From Ceratodon purpureus (Eukaryota; Streptophyta; Bryopsida; Pseudoditrichales; Ditrichaceae): a stretch of DNA of 64,000 nt. Below the pieces are notes generated by a model that saw only the letters and a program-made list of their open reading frames with translations, made no database searches and had not been told where the DNA came from. Where the stretch lies: the NCBI GenBank assembly GCA_014871385.1, contig CM026429.1, forward strand, positions 6,120,283-6,184,282, read 5' to 3'. The position numbers were made by a program, and so were the translations under genes. Of the stretch, positions 1-12,606 are shown one piece after another. Positions within the stretch are counted from its first letter, which is position 1, and every line of letters starts with the position of its first letter.

Positions 1-147
1 CATCCGATAAAATTTGACTCATAGGGAGCTTGACCGGACCCTAAATCATACCAAAATTGTTGAGTTGAAGTTGGTTTTTCCATGGAGGGTAAGATATAGA
101 AGTCACTTGTAGCACACCATTCCTATCAAATTACTTTTAGGGGTTAA
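1..147 (-). mobile_element. TTAA-bounded element, copy cut by the window edge
   Basis: This is the terminal part of a member of the TTAA family described at 4845-5777. It ends in TTTTAGGGG followed by TTAA (144-147). The stretch around 8-65 matches, in reverse complement, the first about 80 bases of the copies at 24719 and 27084 (shared blocks such as GCTTGACC and CCCTAAATCAT). About 70 extra bases lie between that block and the end. The rest of the element lies outside the window. Confidence 0.6.
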
Positions 148-240
148 ATAAACTTAAGAGTTGGTGATGATAATCACAATTAGTATGTCAAGTGTCATTG
201 ATGACAATCTTAGTTAGTGACTACTTCATAGAAAAAATCA

Positions 241-459
241 CTCCCTCCGTCTCACTAATAGAGCATGGTTTTCTAATAATAGAAAATTTAAGGACATTTT
301 TAAATTTAGACACAAATTGGATAAATTTAGAAATAAGTGGAAAAATTTAGAAATAAGTTGGCCAAATTTAGAAATATTTTGGCCAAATTTAGAAACGACT
401 ATCTTTTTTTGAGACACATTATTTTATCAAACCATGCTCTTTTAGTGAGACGGAGGGAG
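241..459. mobile_element. Stowaway-like MITE, copy 1
   Basis: A 219-bp element with long inverted ends. The left end starts CTCCCTCCGTCT and continues to an AGAGCATGGTTT motif; the right end is its reverse complement and closes with GGAGGGAG followed by TA. The left flank is CA, probably a mutated TA. The CTCCCTCCGT terminus and TA target are the Stowaway (Tc1/mariner) signature. The interior is AT-rich with repeated AAATTTAGAAA runs and has no coding potential. A second copy is at 12607. Confidence 0.85.
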
Positions 460-3180
460 TAGAATTTTGGGAAGGTTTCAAGAATAACTATTTCCAACGT
501 GATATTCTGAAGATTTTAGAGGAAATATTTTCATTGTAGAAAATAACTATTTTTGACACCCTCAAAGGCAACCATGTTAGGTACTTGTGTAAAACATCTT
601 AGAGGTAACAAAAAATTTAGAGTTGCCCGTTGTGTAAAAAAAATGACCTAGAGGAGTATATTTTTTTCTACAAGTTTAGTGAAAGAAAAAACAATTATTG
701 TGAAGTTGAAGGATGACACTTGACATGCTCAAGTAACTATTAGAATAATGTAGGAACATGTAAGCACTTTGTAAAATGCATTTTACAACCATATAATGAA
801 GAACATGTGAAGAAGATGGATTTAGAGAAGGATTTGAAATTGCTATCATGGTTGTTGGATTATTGAGTGTTTACATATGAAAAGACTTTGTCATATAGGG
901 AAAGAACAACATCTAGAGATATTGCTTGTTTTTATTCCACTAAATCACACTAGTATATTTAAGTTGGTAGATGTCATATTATAAAGAACTTTTAAGAAGA
1001 ACTTCAAGCAAGGATTTGACAATCATGCAACAGAAAGTATTGAGAAATATATTGGTGAAGCACGTTTAAAAATCCCAAATTATTCACATAGATGAAGACC
1101 TTAAAGCTACTTCATGCACATGGCTCTTTCAACCATGAAGGTATATGAACAAACCAAAAATACAAGCAAGAGATTGGGAGATGTGTAAACCAGCCAAAGC
1201 ATTTGACAAGGCTTTTTAAACCGACATTATAAACCCAATGAAAAACATGATAAATCCAATGCTCAAGGACAAAAGATACCGAAGTTGATCAACTAGATTC
1301 AAAAGCAAATGATAAGGAAATAGACAAAGACACCTTTGTTGAAGCTATCATGGAATAGTTTTTTTATGCAAAAGAGTCTTTTGTACAAGTTCTTTTTGAG
1401 AAGTCACCTTTGACTTGTTTGTTGTTATAACTAAATTTGTAACAACAAACAAGTCCAACGTCACTTTTCAAGAAGAACTTGCACAATAAAGTTATGTCCC
1501 TACCAAGATCCAAAAAGTAATTATGTTTCAAATGTAAATTATCATAAGCTTTTAAATTATCATAAGCTCTAAATCATATGCAAAGTAAAGAATTGATTAG
1601 AGGTTTAAAGCTTGAAATTAATACCTACATAAAAATGTTGTAATTTGAATCTTGTCTTTGAGAACCTCTCATGAACAAAAAAACATTGGACGTAAATAAG
1701 AGGCACATATCAACAAGAAAGCAAAATTTGAGATTGCCAAAAGCAAGTGCTAAAAATTTTCAAGAAAAAATGAATTGAAAAAAAGAAGTCTTGAAGTACA
1801 TGAAAAGAAAAAACCACGTGCAAAAAGGCTATACGAGCATCAAAACTGAACGTGCTTGAAAAGATAAGATTGAAGATGAACCTTAAAAATAGGTACTTGG
1901 AATCACTAGCTCAAGGGATAGTACTTGCATTTATAGAGGTTTTGACATTTGGCTCTTGGATTTGCGGAGGCGTCGACTTGCAACACTTGCATCTATAGAA
2001 GAGACTTCGAAGCCAAAAGTTGCAGACAAGGATTCAAAATGGATATCGTAGATTTATATAGAAATTTGTGTGAGAGCAAGTGGGCGCCACTTAGGTTTGA
2101 TATCTTAAGTCAACCTCTACACTCAAAACTTCCATTTGCCTCTTTCAATAGTGTTGGTCAACCTCAAGGTGTGTTGGCATCCTCCAAATTCTTCAAATCC
2201 CCTACTATCTTCTACGTTAGAGCCCTTGGAATCATCTACTTTGGTGCTTCTACCATGTGCCGCTTTGATGCTTTGCAACCTTATACTCAATTGCTTCCGC
2301 AATTGCTCATGCATCTTGATCCCTAGATTGATATAAGTTTGCGCTCCATAACAAACATCCTTGAATATGAGAAGAGAATGCCATTACTTGTACATGTGAC
2401 TTTAGCAAGAAGGGGTGGTGTGAAAATATTCTTCATTTCTACTAACAAAACATGTGCCAAGCACCTTGGCCTTCAACAAAGTAGATATTGTAGTTGATTT
2501 TTGATTATACAAAAAGCTTACGTGGAGTATGTTTACCTTTGTAATTGTCAAATTTATTGTTTTGAATGCTATGGCCTATATGTTTGGTTTTTTAATATTT
2601 TGATACTCTTATATCTTAAATTCTCCTTGGTCTAGTAACCTTATAATGTAATTTTCAAAATAACTTGGCATCTATTTTCATAATTATTTATGAACTTAGG
2701 GGAGGTCTTAGGAGGGGTGTTATCCCCATTAAAAAGTGTGTGTTCACACCTACATGCTTCAGTAATTACCAATCCTACATGGATGTCGGCATGGCAAACT
2801 TTAAAGAGTGGAGTATTAATTAATATTTAGGAAAACAAAAGAGTTTTGAGCAATAGTAGGCAATACTTAAGGGAGTATCAACATTCCTCTCATAAGAATG
2901 ACTTTATGTATTGTCCCATTTGGGGGGCCATTATATAATCCCCTTCTTATTGATAAGGCCTTTACAAACCTCATTGATTACACCTTTTCCGAAAAAAAGG
3001 CATCGCTCCCCAAATTATAGAGTTGTTAAATTTTTAAGCACGCTCTTTGCTAAAGCCAAGAGCGAATGGCACCGGTAAACTGCAGCAAGCAGATGTTACA
3101 AAATGACTACGAGGGAGTTCGCATTCACTGAGATTATGACCGGGCCTGGCAAATGCCATGCCATGGCATGATGGCGGGGA
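460..3180. other. AT-rich stretch without a recognisable gene
   Basis: Reading frames are short and broken. The 125-codon frame near 1949-2326 (+) has no recognisable motif and an overlapping frame on the other strand. The only clear structure is the long hairpin at 1381-1486, listed separately. It may be old, decayed transposon sequence, but I could not name a family. Confidence 0.5.
1381..1486. repeat. Near-perfect long hairpin (about 47-bp arms)
   Basis: The two arms, about 1381-1427 and 1440-1486, are reverse complements with only a few mismatches, separated by a loop of roughly 12 bases (centre near TAACTAAATTTGTAA). The length and near-perfect pairing fit a small foldback transposon or a young small-RNA precursor. 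No TA or TTAA flank and no family relative was seen. Confidence 0.6.
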
Positions 3181-3417
3181 TCATGGATGTGAATGCCCAA
3201 GGACGGGCTCTCCATAAGTTTCTCCATACCCTGCAATGTCCGGAGAGTTCTGGTCATTCACCTGTGTTGTGCAGAATGCTTCAACATCCTCATCATAAAT
3301 GGGATTGCTCCCAAGCTTTTTCATGAGTTGCTCCTGTCCCTCTGGAACCCAAATATTCAGTTTTATATTACAAAACTCTGTATACGGTAGTTCAATAGTT
3401 TTCTCTTGCGACATCAT
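3181..3417 (-). CDS. Small unrecognised ORF, 78 codons
   Basis: An open frame from ATG at 3417 to a stop at 3181-3183. Its composition looks protein-like (balanced charges, acidic middle part with YDEDVEAF, Gly/Pro/His-rich tail), and the local GC content is higher than in the flanks. I recognise no domain. No splice partners or promoter are evident, and the surroundings are transposon-rich, so a gene fragment captured by or left from a mobile element is as likely as a real gene. Confidence 0.2.
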   Translation of the reverse strand: MMSQEKTIELPYTEFCNIKLNIWVPEGQEQLMKKLGSNPIYDEDVEAFCTTQVNDQNSPDIAGYGETYGEPVLGHSHP

Positions 3418-3419
3418 AA

Positions 3420-4160
3420 TACATATTTAAAAAAAGTAAAAACGATGACATAAGCAGAATGATGTATAGTTTTCTGCATGATGGGCTAAAAGAAACTATG
3501 ATAGTGTTAAGTATTTTTTTAAGTATTTTTTTAGTACTTGATAGTTTATAGTCAAGGCAAAATTTTAACTGATAAAGTTTAGTTTTAAAAAACCGGAGTG
3601 CCCAATCAAGCTGACTCAATTTTATTTTTTAATTGTTGTTATAAGTATCAATTTAAAATTAACCCTTTTATGTCACACTTTCCAATTCTACTATAATAGT
3701 TTGTGTTTAAATGTTTTCATAAGCAAGACCCCAAAAAGTACAATTCTATCTCGAAAGAAAAAGTCAAAGGCCAAACCAAGAGTTAATATTTCCATAGAAA
3801 CTTCAAGTTTTCTTTTCTACAAATTTCAAAATCTAAACACAATATGATCTTGAGATTTATAGCATATAACAATAACTTTAGACTTATACTTGAATGACTT
3901 TTCATAATTTTCTTATTAGTGTGAATTTTTTTTTATTATTTTGGCAAGATATTTTTAAGAATTCATCATGTAAATTATATAGTTTTTGAATGATAGTTGG
4001 TGTCATAGATAGTTACGTTGTGAAAATATTAATTTCTAAAGGCCTACAATATAAAGAAGGAAAATAAAGAAGAGACTTTAATTGATGGTGATGGCGGTGG
4101 CACTATTGATCTATTACCATTCAATTTAGCAATTATCGTCACATCATTGAAAGATTTAAG
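3420..4160. other. AT-rich stretch, nothing recognised
   Basis: Very AT-rich sequence with T- and A-runs and frequent stops in all frames, between the small ORF and the first SINE copy. Confidence 0.5.
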
Positions 4161-4164
4161 CCAA

Positions 4165-4505
4165 GTAAATCAAATAAGAAGTTCAAAGCTTTGGTCCCGA
4201 AGGGGCCGACGTGAATATAGTATTTGTTCATTCCATTCATTAATATGATGGTCACTAAACAAAGGATAATGAATCTAGAGCTACTCCCTTTTTTCAAAGG
4301 TAAAGACTTTTCTACACTACCTGCCTTGAAAACAACCAACATGTTATCTCCCCAAGGTCTCAAGACGAGTACCCATACAACGAGATCTCAAGACCCCCTA
4401 CCATAGTTGGGTAGACTATGGTAATAAGCACCACGTCGGCATGGGGATTTGAATCCACAACTACCTCACCGGAAACCACTATACCAAGGCTGTCGTGCCT
4501 TTGGG
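4165..4505 (-). mobile_element. tRNA-derived SINE, copy 1 (reverse)
   Basis: Read on the minus strand, the element starts with a tRNA-like head. A box-A-like GGTATAGTGG is followed by a box-B-like GGATTCAAATCC, as in RNA polymerase III promoters. A body shared with the copies at 6813 and 13895 follows (ACCATAGTCTACCCAACTATGG; ACCTTGGGG; TAGCTCTAGATTCATTATCC). The 3' end carries the hairpin GGCCCCTTCGGGACC and a TTC-rich tail. I did not find a clear target duplication for this copy. Confidence 0.85.
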
Positions 4506-4844
4506 CATCGCAAAACATGGGACCCTATGGCTCTATGGCATATTTATAAACCGTCATAAATCTATATTTCAAGATAAACTATACATTCACTCTTTCAAAT
4601 GATTTTGCATTGAAAATGCAGTTATAGCTTCCAATAAATTTATATTATAAAAAATCTATGATTGAGAAAATACCACAAATATATGTTGAATTTTTTGTTT
4701 TGTGAAAAATCAAAGATTAATACATAAGATTTCTATAATAAGCCAAATAATTATTTATAATTTTAAATATTTAAAAAACATATAATTTAAAGTAATTTAA
4801 AAAACTCCAAATTTTCAAGATTTGAAAAGGAAATCGTGAATGTA

Positions 4845-5777
4845 TTAACCCCTAAATGCCTACAAATTAAACCACATCAAGAATTGCCTTTCAACATTCT
4901 TTTGAGAAGGAAGTTAGTTTTTTCAATTTTATGACAATTTTTTGGAATTTCAACCGTAGGATCTTATAGCTAACTTATTGAGACATTCTTTTTCAAATTT
5001 ATAGAGGAGAAAAAAAACCAATTGCAATATCATAATGTTTAAAGTTTAAGAAATGGTTTTTTTTGAGCAAGCTGAAACCCAGCCTTCAATGAATTTTCAA
5101 AAAATATGCTTTATAAATCTCGAACATGCAACTCCATATTTTGTTAGATAAATGACTTGAGAATCTTCACCAAAAAATTTAAAACAAAAAATATAGGTTT
5201 TCATGTTCAAGACATGTGTAAACCAAATTAGATGTAGAATAAAAGAAAAAACTAAATTGCTAATTACGTCCACATAAAAGCAGATAATGTCACTTTCAAC
5301 GATCCAAATGATGTGATATCATTTTCAACAATCCAAAAACTTTTTCAATTTTAAATTTTGAAAAATTGTCAAAATTGAATTCAAAATAAGTTGTTTTAGT
5401 TATATTTCATGAAGGCTTGACGAAACTGCCCGCAAAATAAAACTCGTCATATCATTTACTTCACTTATTGGAATGGACTAAATCAAAGCTTCTTATTCAA
5501 ATACATATCTCTAATAATTGACGATATTTTTATTTATTTTTCAAAAATATATTTGAATTTTTTTGTGGCTGTCCACGTTGAGATTTAAAACCTTCAACCA
5601 TCCAAAACTTTTTCATAACTTATTGGAATCTTATGAAACAAAGCTTGGCATGTACATAATGACCTAAGAAGTTCAAATACAAAATCTCATAACTTAATAA
5701 TAGTTTTTGACATTGTGGGATCGTGCCCAAAATAGCATGCGACCACATTTTGGTTGCATGGGAGTTTAGGGGTTTAA
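4845..5777 (-). mobile_element. TTAA-bounded non-autonomous element, copy 2
   Basis: Bounded by TTAA (4845-4848) then CCCCTAAATGCC, and on the right by GTTTAGGGG then TTTAA (the expected TTAA is at 5774-5777). It is about 930 bp. Its interior is the reverse complement of the copy at 30136: both share the GACCACATTTTGG block, GCATGTACATAATGACCTAAG-type sequence, and the AACCGTAGGATCTTA motif. It has no open frame of useful length, so it must be mobilised in trans. TTAA targets with ends starting CCC are the mark of the piggyBac superfamily; no transposase is in this window to prove it. Confidence 0.7.
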
Positions 5778-6812
5778 TAATGTACATTGTGTGAAGATCT
5801 ATGTAAACATATAATAACTAGATTGTCTCAAAATATACATAGAAAATAATTTTATGAATTTCAAGTTATAAAAAGGATTATTTGTTTCAAAAACCATATA
5901 ATTTAGGTTTCATGTGAGGTTTCTTATAGAGTTGGTTTTTAATTGACAAATGGATAGAAGAAAACTCTTTTTATAATAGAAAATTTTAATAAAAATCATT
6001 ACTTATTATGGTTTTTTTTAAGAATATTCTGAATTAAAATCTTACATGCTCTTCGTGAATTAATTAAAAATGAAATCAAAAGAGAAATTTTATAGATTTA
6101 TACATACATAAAGCTATTTTTCATATAATTGTGTAATACAAACATCTTGAATTGCAACAAGCTAATTGGTGAATGAAAGAATATTAATACTTCCAGTAAT
6201 CATTTGAGATTTTAGTGCATGATAAATTAGATGTTGGAAATTTTAAAAATTAAGATAATAAATAATAAAATATAATTTTTAATTATAAATAGATTATGGA
6301 GTGGCTCGTCAGCCATTGTAAATTATTGACACCTCTAGTACCTATATATAATTATTTTTATAAAATTTTATAAATTTATATACTTTTAGAAAAGAATACA
6401 TTCACTTTTTGAAGGTTGTTTACCCAATAACAAGTTACAATAGGATTATGAAATTTTCACTTTATTTTATTTAAGTAAATTCATGATAGAAAAAAATAAC
6501 ATGAATACATGTTTAAGTGTACATTTCATATAAATTTACCAAAAATTAAATGAAATAAAATTTATCAGCTGAAATAAAATTTATGAGTTCTTTGTTTCAT
6601 CTTTTAAGCACATATTTCTCTACAATTTCAAAGAGTTTTTTTTTTTAAATTTTAAATTTTAAGTTTTTTAGATTTTTTAAATTAAAAAATTTAGCTAATA
6701 AGTTACGCTTTGATTAGTATTTATAAAATTGTATATTTTTATATAGCTTGTTGATTAATACATGTAGGTGAATCAATACCTGCAAGATTGTTATATAATT
6801 TGGATTTTATTG
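5778..6812. other. AT-rich stretch, nothing recognised
   Basis: Extremely AT-rich (runs such as TTTTTTTTTAAATTTTAAATTTT near 6630, without coding frames). It lies between a TTAA element and a SINE; it holds no identifiable gene, RNA or repeat boundary. Confidence 0.5.
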
Positions 6813-7144
6813 AGGGAGGATGGCTTGGGTGTAGCGGTTTGAATCATGGCACTCCGGTGAGGTGGTTGTGAGTTCAAATCCCTATGCCGAGGTGATGCTA
6901 CGACCATAGTCTACCCAACTATGGTAAGGGGTCTTGAGAGTTCGTTGTATGGGTACCCAAAAAGACCTTGGGGGATTACATGTCGGATGTTTTCAAGGTA
7001 CAATGTGTAAAAAAGTGTTTACTTTCGAAAGGGAAGAGTAGCTCTAGATTCATTATCCTTTGTCCTAGATTAGTGAATGGGATGAACAAACACTATATTC
7101 AGGTTGGCCCCTTAAGGATTGAAGTTCTTCTTCTTTTCTTCTTA
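6813..7144 (+). mobile_element. tRNA-derived SINE, copy 2
   Basis: The element is flanked by a 10-bp direct repeat GATTTTATTG (6803-6812 and 7145-7154), the target-site duplication of retroposition. The head has a box-A-like GTGTAGCGGTTTG and box-B-like GAGTTCAAATCC (about 6829-6880). The body matches the copies at 4165 and 13895. The tail ends in repeated TTC/CTT. Here the 3' hairpin arm is eroded (GGCCCCTTAAGGATT). Confidence 0.88.
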
Positions 7145-7154
7145 GATTTTATTG

Positions 7155-8010
7155 GCTAACATCTGCTTTGTTTGTATTCACACACCATGTACAGATATAC
7201 TTTCATAGATATTTTGTACAGTTTTATTCATTTCTACAAGTTTAAAAAAGTTGATGTTTTATTATTAGCAACCGTCTACGATCAATATGACACGTCTAAA
7301 ATGCAATACATTCTTCAAAGATCCGGCCCATATGAAATACATTTTTAAGGAGCAACATGTTCATGAATATACAAAAACCTTGAGAAAAAACAATACTTAA
7401 CATTGATATACAACCTCACTTTCAATTCCGATTGATTGATATGATAATATACATCACACAATAAGAGATTGAATGTATGATTTTATTTTATTTTTTCTTT
7501 ATTAATTTTTTTGGAGGGATGCAAATGAATGAAATTCATTGCACTAAGTAAAAGTACAAGCCCTCCCATGATCTTGTTTTGCTTTTGTTTTTGTTTGGTT
7601 TCTGTTCTTTTGTTGTTGTGATGCAAAAGCTATTGACTTGTGATGTAAGTTAAGTGCGCATAAAAGGGCAAGGTGACCCACATGAACAAACTCTGGTAAT
7701 GCCTCAATCTAAGGCTACAGTAGGGGAGTCAACTAATCAAGCCTTTGTCTGATCTAATAATTCTGCCCTCCTCTTCTCATTATTGGATCCCTGTTTGCCA
7801 ACTTCTCAACATGGGTCGCGGAAAAGTGCCACACTTATGAAACAAAGTCAATCTAAATACATTGTACTTTGCTTAGACCAAATGCAAAGAGAGTGTCTTG
7901 TCATTAGGTGTGACAATTTGCTGGATAATGAGGTGCGAGGATTGCAGATTCCACAGCATTTAGAGAACTCAATAAATTTATGCAAGTTGAGGTACGGAAT
8001 GTAGGTTAGT
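7155..8010. other. Intergenic stretch, nothing recognised
   Basis: The 73-codon frame near 7783-8004 (+) has no recognisable motif. There is a modest rise in GC content around 7620-8000. No splice-site series or homology to a known protein was seen. Confidence 0.4.
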
Positions 8011-8212
8011 CTCGCATGAATTTTATTTTTTCAGGTTTTGTTTTTGTTTTCTGAATTACTAAAATAATCTTTAGATGGATTTAAAATAGAAAAATATTAC
8101 ATAAAATAATTTCCCATATTTTTTTTTCAATCCTTAAAATTTCCAATTTTTAGGTTTTATTTTTTTAGAATTATTTATGAACGAAACTGCTGTAGACTTA
8201 CAGTACTTGGCT
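8010..8212. repeat. Dispersed AT-rich repeat, copy a
   Basis: This shares an ordered set of blocks with 13318-13575 and 49625-49885: an ACATAAAATAATTTCCCA-like block, CCTTAAAATTTCCAATTTTT, then TTTAGAATTATTTATGAAC and a region ending near CAGTACTT. Three copies in one orientation indicate a mobile element family, but the termini are unclear and I cannot assign a class. Confidence 0.5.
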
Positions 8213-8704
8213 GTGTGTGGCAATTGAGGTTGAAGCTGATCACCTGGATTTTGTCGCTCAAAGTAGTGAAAGGTTACCATCTTTCTAGCATGCTCCCCAG
8301 TGCCCCCACAATCTGTTCTGTAATTACATTACTGGATGTCTAGATCAACCTAATTGTATTTATCTGAAACATGTAACTTAAAGGGGATATCACAGGATGA
8401 CAAGATCAATGACCCAGAGGTCGTTCCTTAAGTTCATATGCTGGAGCAAAAAACATTTGGTAATCCATGTTGTGTTTGGATGACAATTCAAGATAGGTAC
8501 AACAATTTTTTGTGATCTATTCCTGAATTATAAAAGAGTGCAGTCACTGGTGCATAGCTGGGTTCAATAATTTATCAAGTCTAAGATTTTTATATGATAG
8601 GAACATACGATCAAATTTACATCACATCTTTTCTCTTATTCAAGTTAGAAAATTCATCTTCAATTATTGGTATCAATACTTTTTCAAATTTTCTGAATGT
8701 ATTT

Positions 8705-8944
8705 TTTTTTTTTTTTTTTTTTTTGAGTCAAATGGTGAAGTTCCATTGCAAATGAAAAAGAAATACACCGTCGCAAAACCGAGCAAGGATGTACCTGGCC
8801 GGTGAGTAATTTTTTGATTTTTGAGTACCTAATAAAACCTGAGCACCTAAAACCACCTGAACCTATCCGGACCTGGACCTAGCCGGCTCCGAAACCATAC
8901 CTATCGTGACGCTAAATTACAGAAACAGCCCGCAGGGCGGGTGG
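8705..8944 (-). mobile_element. Poly(A)-tailed retroposon (5'-truncated LINE tail), copy 1
   Basis: The insertion is flanked by the 17-bp direct repeat ATTTTCTGAATGTATTT (8688-8704 and 8945-8961). It begins on the plus strand with a T-run of about 20, i.e. a poly(A) tail on the minus strand. The tail-proximal sequence (TTTGCAATGG, CATTTGACTC, then A-run) matches that of the retroposon at 21268 (TTTGCAATGA, CATTTGCCTC, A-run), so both come from the same retrotransposon lineage. It is more GC-rich than its surroundings. Confidence 0.8.
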
Positions 8945-8961
8945 ATTTTCTGAATGTATTT

Positions 8962-9756
8962 GAGTTCCAAGTCCTTTGAATTGAACTTCACTGATCAGTG
9001 ATACACATAACTGTAAGTGTTATATATGTCGGTCATGGATGTACAAGGGAAAAAACTTATTTACTAACAGATTGCAATTTTCATGTTGGAGAAGCAGGAA
9101 ATCAAGTAAAAAGATCAAAGAAAAACATTTGTCCTTCACACTTCCAGCAAAGGGAGTGATTACAATAAAACAAAGGTACAGACAATTCACAACTCTAACC
9201 CACGGAGATACCGGACAAAAGTATGGGAAAACTTACCCTTGATGTGGATGCACAAAGATTGCCCGGTTGTGCACTGCCTCCTTGCAGTCCTTGAAGGAAA
9301 TGGGAAACCAAATCCAAAGAATGGTGACACACTACCAACTCCGTAGCTGCCATATCACAATTGGCGATATTCTCACAATGATGTGGATTATCTTCTTGAC
9401 ATTTTAAAACCAGGGCCGCGGAATAAAAGCCTCCCTAGGCTCGTCGAACCACCTACAAAACATATTCAAGAGATAGATAATAAATAATTTTACACATCGT
9501 TTTTAAATTCAACAATCAAACATTCTATATTGAATGTTTCTACAAGACTATATATAGTCTATGGATTTGTGGTCTAACTCTTCACCATTTTTTTGTCATG
9601 GGCATTTTTTGCAACAAATTGATTTTTGTTAATTTGCACTTAATACTTTGTCTTGTAGAAGAAAAAAAAACATACTGATGAATAGATCTAAAGCATATGA
9701 GTCCATTCATACCAAGATGGCTTCTAAATTTCTAAAATTATGAATGTTACAAGTAT
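8962..9756. other. Intergenic stretch, nothing recognised
   Basis: A 67-codon frame near 9039-9242 (+) is rich in Lys and Arg but has no recognisable domain. No clear repeat boundaries were found. Confidence 0.4.
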
Positions 9757-10517
9757 TTAACCCCCAAATGCCTAAGCCTATGACCACGGAAATTGACTTT
9801 GACTTTGGATACTCTATATTGCTACTATAAATAATGTAAAATATGAATTTTTAATTTTTCATAGCTAGATACACGTGTTATCTACAAGTAAAATTTTTAT
9901 CAGAATTAATGGTTTCATTATGTAGCTAATATAAATTTTCAAATAAAAACAAACAAAAAAATTTCATATCAAATATAGGTTATACTAAAAAAATACAAAA
10001 TATTTACCATGGATGTATATGACAACCAAGAACCGTATACTAGTTACCGTGCTCAAAAATTATGTTTTAATTCAAAAATATGATGAAAAAACTCAAAACC
10101 GTGGAAAATCAAGTAGTAGCCACAGGTATATCCCTTGATCTTATACCAGCTATAGATCACTCCATTTTAGGTATTTTTAATTTTTTTAAATTGGACTAGA
10201 TAATAGATTTGTCAAAATACATTTTATTAGTTTACTCAATTGCAGAAAAGATCATCTCGATAGTCAAAATTGTGATTCAGCTATTTGTATTAAGGAATTT
10301 TTGAATATACACACGGTATTGATGTTTTGGACTTTAAGGAGGCACCAAAATTCATGAAATAATTATTTTGAGAATTCATTAATGAGATTAGATATACTTC
10401 TCACAACTTTACAACATGAAAAACAAATGGATGAAAAATTGTCATTTTGATGACAGATATGGAACTTGGAAAAATGAGATCTACCACTTTTTGGTTGTTT
10501 AGGCATTTAGGGGTTAA
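9757..10517. mobile_element. TTAA-bounded non-autonomous element, copy 3
   Basis: Left end TTAA (9757-9760) then CCCCCAAATGCCTAA; right end TTAGGCATTTAGGGG then TTAA (10514-10517). The inverted ends pair over about 15 bases with one mismatch. At about 760 bp it is shorter than its 930-bp relatives, and the interior is AT-rich and non-coding. Outside TTAA the flanks do not match each other (GTATT versus TGATT), so a longer target duplication is absent. Confidence 0.75.
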
Positions 10518-11606
10518 TGATTCAATTGAGTTTTGGTTGTTTAGATGCTAGAGTTGGTGACGTTGTCTATCAATGACAACGCTCCACAAAGAAATAAAGA
10601 CCATATATATTAAAAGAAATTTGGAGTTTCAGAAGGGTCCTATAAGACAACCCGTGTTAGGTGAACCGGCTGCCCAATTACCCTCTCCATAAAAGCCCAT
10701 TGGTACATGTCGCTGCCTGGTGATAACATTAGAAGCCATAGTGCCGGCAGTATTGATAGCGCTAGTGGTGTCGATTGATTAGACCCCTCGCCGGATCCAT
10801 GGAATTGCACTGCTGACAGCCAGATAACACCACTAGTGTCAACATCAAAAGCGCACGGTTTGGATCAAAATTTTCAGCACGTGAGAAAATCAAAGGCTAC
10901 ATATCTCTCCTAATGGGTACTTTATATAACCTAACTATGGTTTAAGACTAGGGCTGACATTTGGAAAATTGTAAGATGTGGTCATCTTCAACATGGCTAA
11001 AAGCTCAAATATTTAAGGGTAAAGTTTAGTATTGATTCTAGTATGGCTTTTCATTCAACTAGTTTTTCAGATATACTACCATCTATATTCTTATTTATAA
11101 AAAATAATGAACCAAATTGATTTGTTGATGTTTTCAAGAAAAACATCTAGTTGCCATACAAACAATCTATACATTATCAATATGGTCAAAATAAAATCAT
11201 AATATTGAAAAATAAAAAGCATATAAAATAATATCAAATCTAAAAAATATGAGTAGCATTTTTTTTGCTATAATCAGAAAAATTAATTATTTTAGCATGT
11301 TATTTAAAATATATTAAAAAACTCAACAGGATGTACTTCTTTTTCAAATTTCAAATTATGAATTAACTAAACCACACTTTTTTGCTACCATCTATTTAAC
11401 ATACGACTTTGAATTCTTATAAATTTATTCTGCTTAATTGTCTTGAATTTATTTTATAAAATTAAAAATTAAAAATCTAAAAAGAAAAAATTAACAAAAT
11501 GAATTTTACAAAAACATTATATCATAAACAACTTGTGTAGAAAATTTGAAACTAATAATCAAATGTTTATGTTAATATCCCAATTTTTAAGGCTTCTAAA
11601 GTGTAT
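10518..11606. other. Intergenic stretch, nothing recognised
   Basis: Between two TTAA elements. The part at 10620-10930 is less AT-rich (GGATCCATGGAATTGCACTG region) but has no usable frame. The remainder is AT-rich. Confidence 0.4.
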
Positions 11607-12537
11607 TTAACCCCTAAGTGCCCAAGCATGTTTTGGGTCTCAAAACCTCAATAACAGTGATTTTTGACCACCTTGTTCGGATTGAGGTATGGTCAACGTT
11701 TTTACTGATTTTTTCTACTTTTAACCGTAAGATCTTGAACCTAAGTATTGTCAGTACTTCCTCAAAAAATTTAAACCGTTGGATCTTTACCAATAGTAAG
11801 ATCAACTATTGGTAAAGTTGATGCAGAATTGTTTTTGCCTTGCCCAATAGACTTACTCAACTTTTTGCCAAGGAGGACTTGGTGATTATTATCAAACAAT
11901 TTGCTCATATTTTTTTCCATTTAGGTAACTAAATTAGACACGTTCATGCAAAATTTTGGAGACTCATTTTCATTTTTTGGCCTTCATGTAAATTCTTTTC
12001 CAGAAGGAGGTATAAAACCCTCAATACGGTCAAACTTAAATAACGTTTAAGATTTTTGGTTTGCAAAAAACGTGAACGGTAAAAAGTTACATCTATGAGT
12101 TTTTGAATTTTAGAAAAACATATTCTAAAAAATTCCTAAATCTCAAATTTTTACAATTTTTGAAAGGAAAAAATATAAAATTACAAAAAAATTTGAAGCT
12201 TGTTCATGTAATTTTTGGAGGTTGCCCTTCTAAAATTGGTAAACTTTTTGACTTGGGTCACTTTGGATTTTGAGTAGTGATTTGGTTATAAACATATTTC
12301 TAATTTAAAAAAAAAAAAAACCTTTTTTTAAATTGCCCAAAGTTGACTTGAAACCTCAAATTTCTAGTTGAAGGTTCTAGAATTGAAATTTGACTTTGAA
12401 AATTTTACCACGTACACATTGCGGTAAAGGGAACATCCAGTAAAAATTTAGGCAAAAATATTACTTTTAACCTCTTCATCGAGGCTACCTGAAAGAGCAA
12501 AAAGCCATTTTGGCTTTTTTGGGCACTTAGAGGTTAA
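11607..12537. mobile_element. TTAA-bounded non-autonomous element, copy 4
   Basis: Left end TTAA (11607-11610) then CCCCTAAGTGCCCAA; right end TTGGGCACTTAGAGG (first T approximate) then TTAA (12534-12537). Its length, 931 bp, equals that of the copy at 30136. It contains the family motif AACCGTAAGATCTT near 11724 and a short palindrome TTTACCAATAGT/ACTATTGGTAAA at 11788-11818. No coding capacity. Confidence 0.75.
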
Positions 12538-12606
12538 TTGGTATTTTATAATTTAAGTCTTCCTATCTAATAATAATTATACTAATTAAAGTCTCAGTAT
12601 GAACTA

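Noticed and set aside
6813-6880. Functional tRNA genes at the SINE heads
   Set aside because: Box A and B motifs are present, but the sequences do not make a complete cloverleaf and each is followed by a repeated SINE body.
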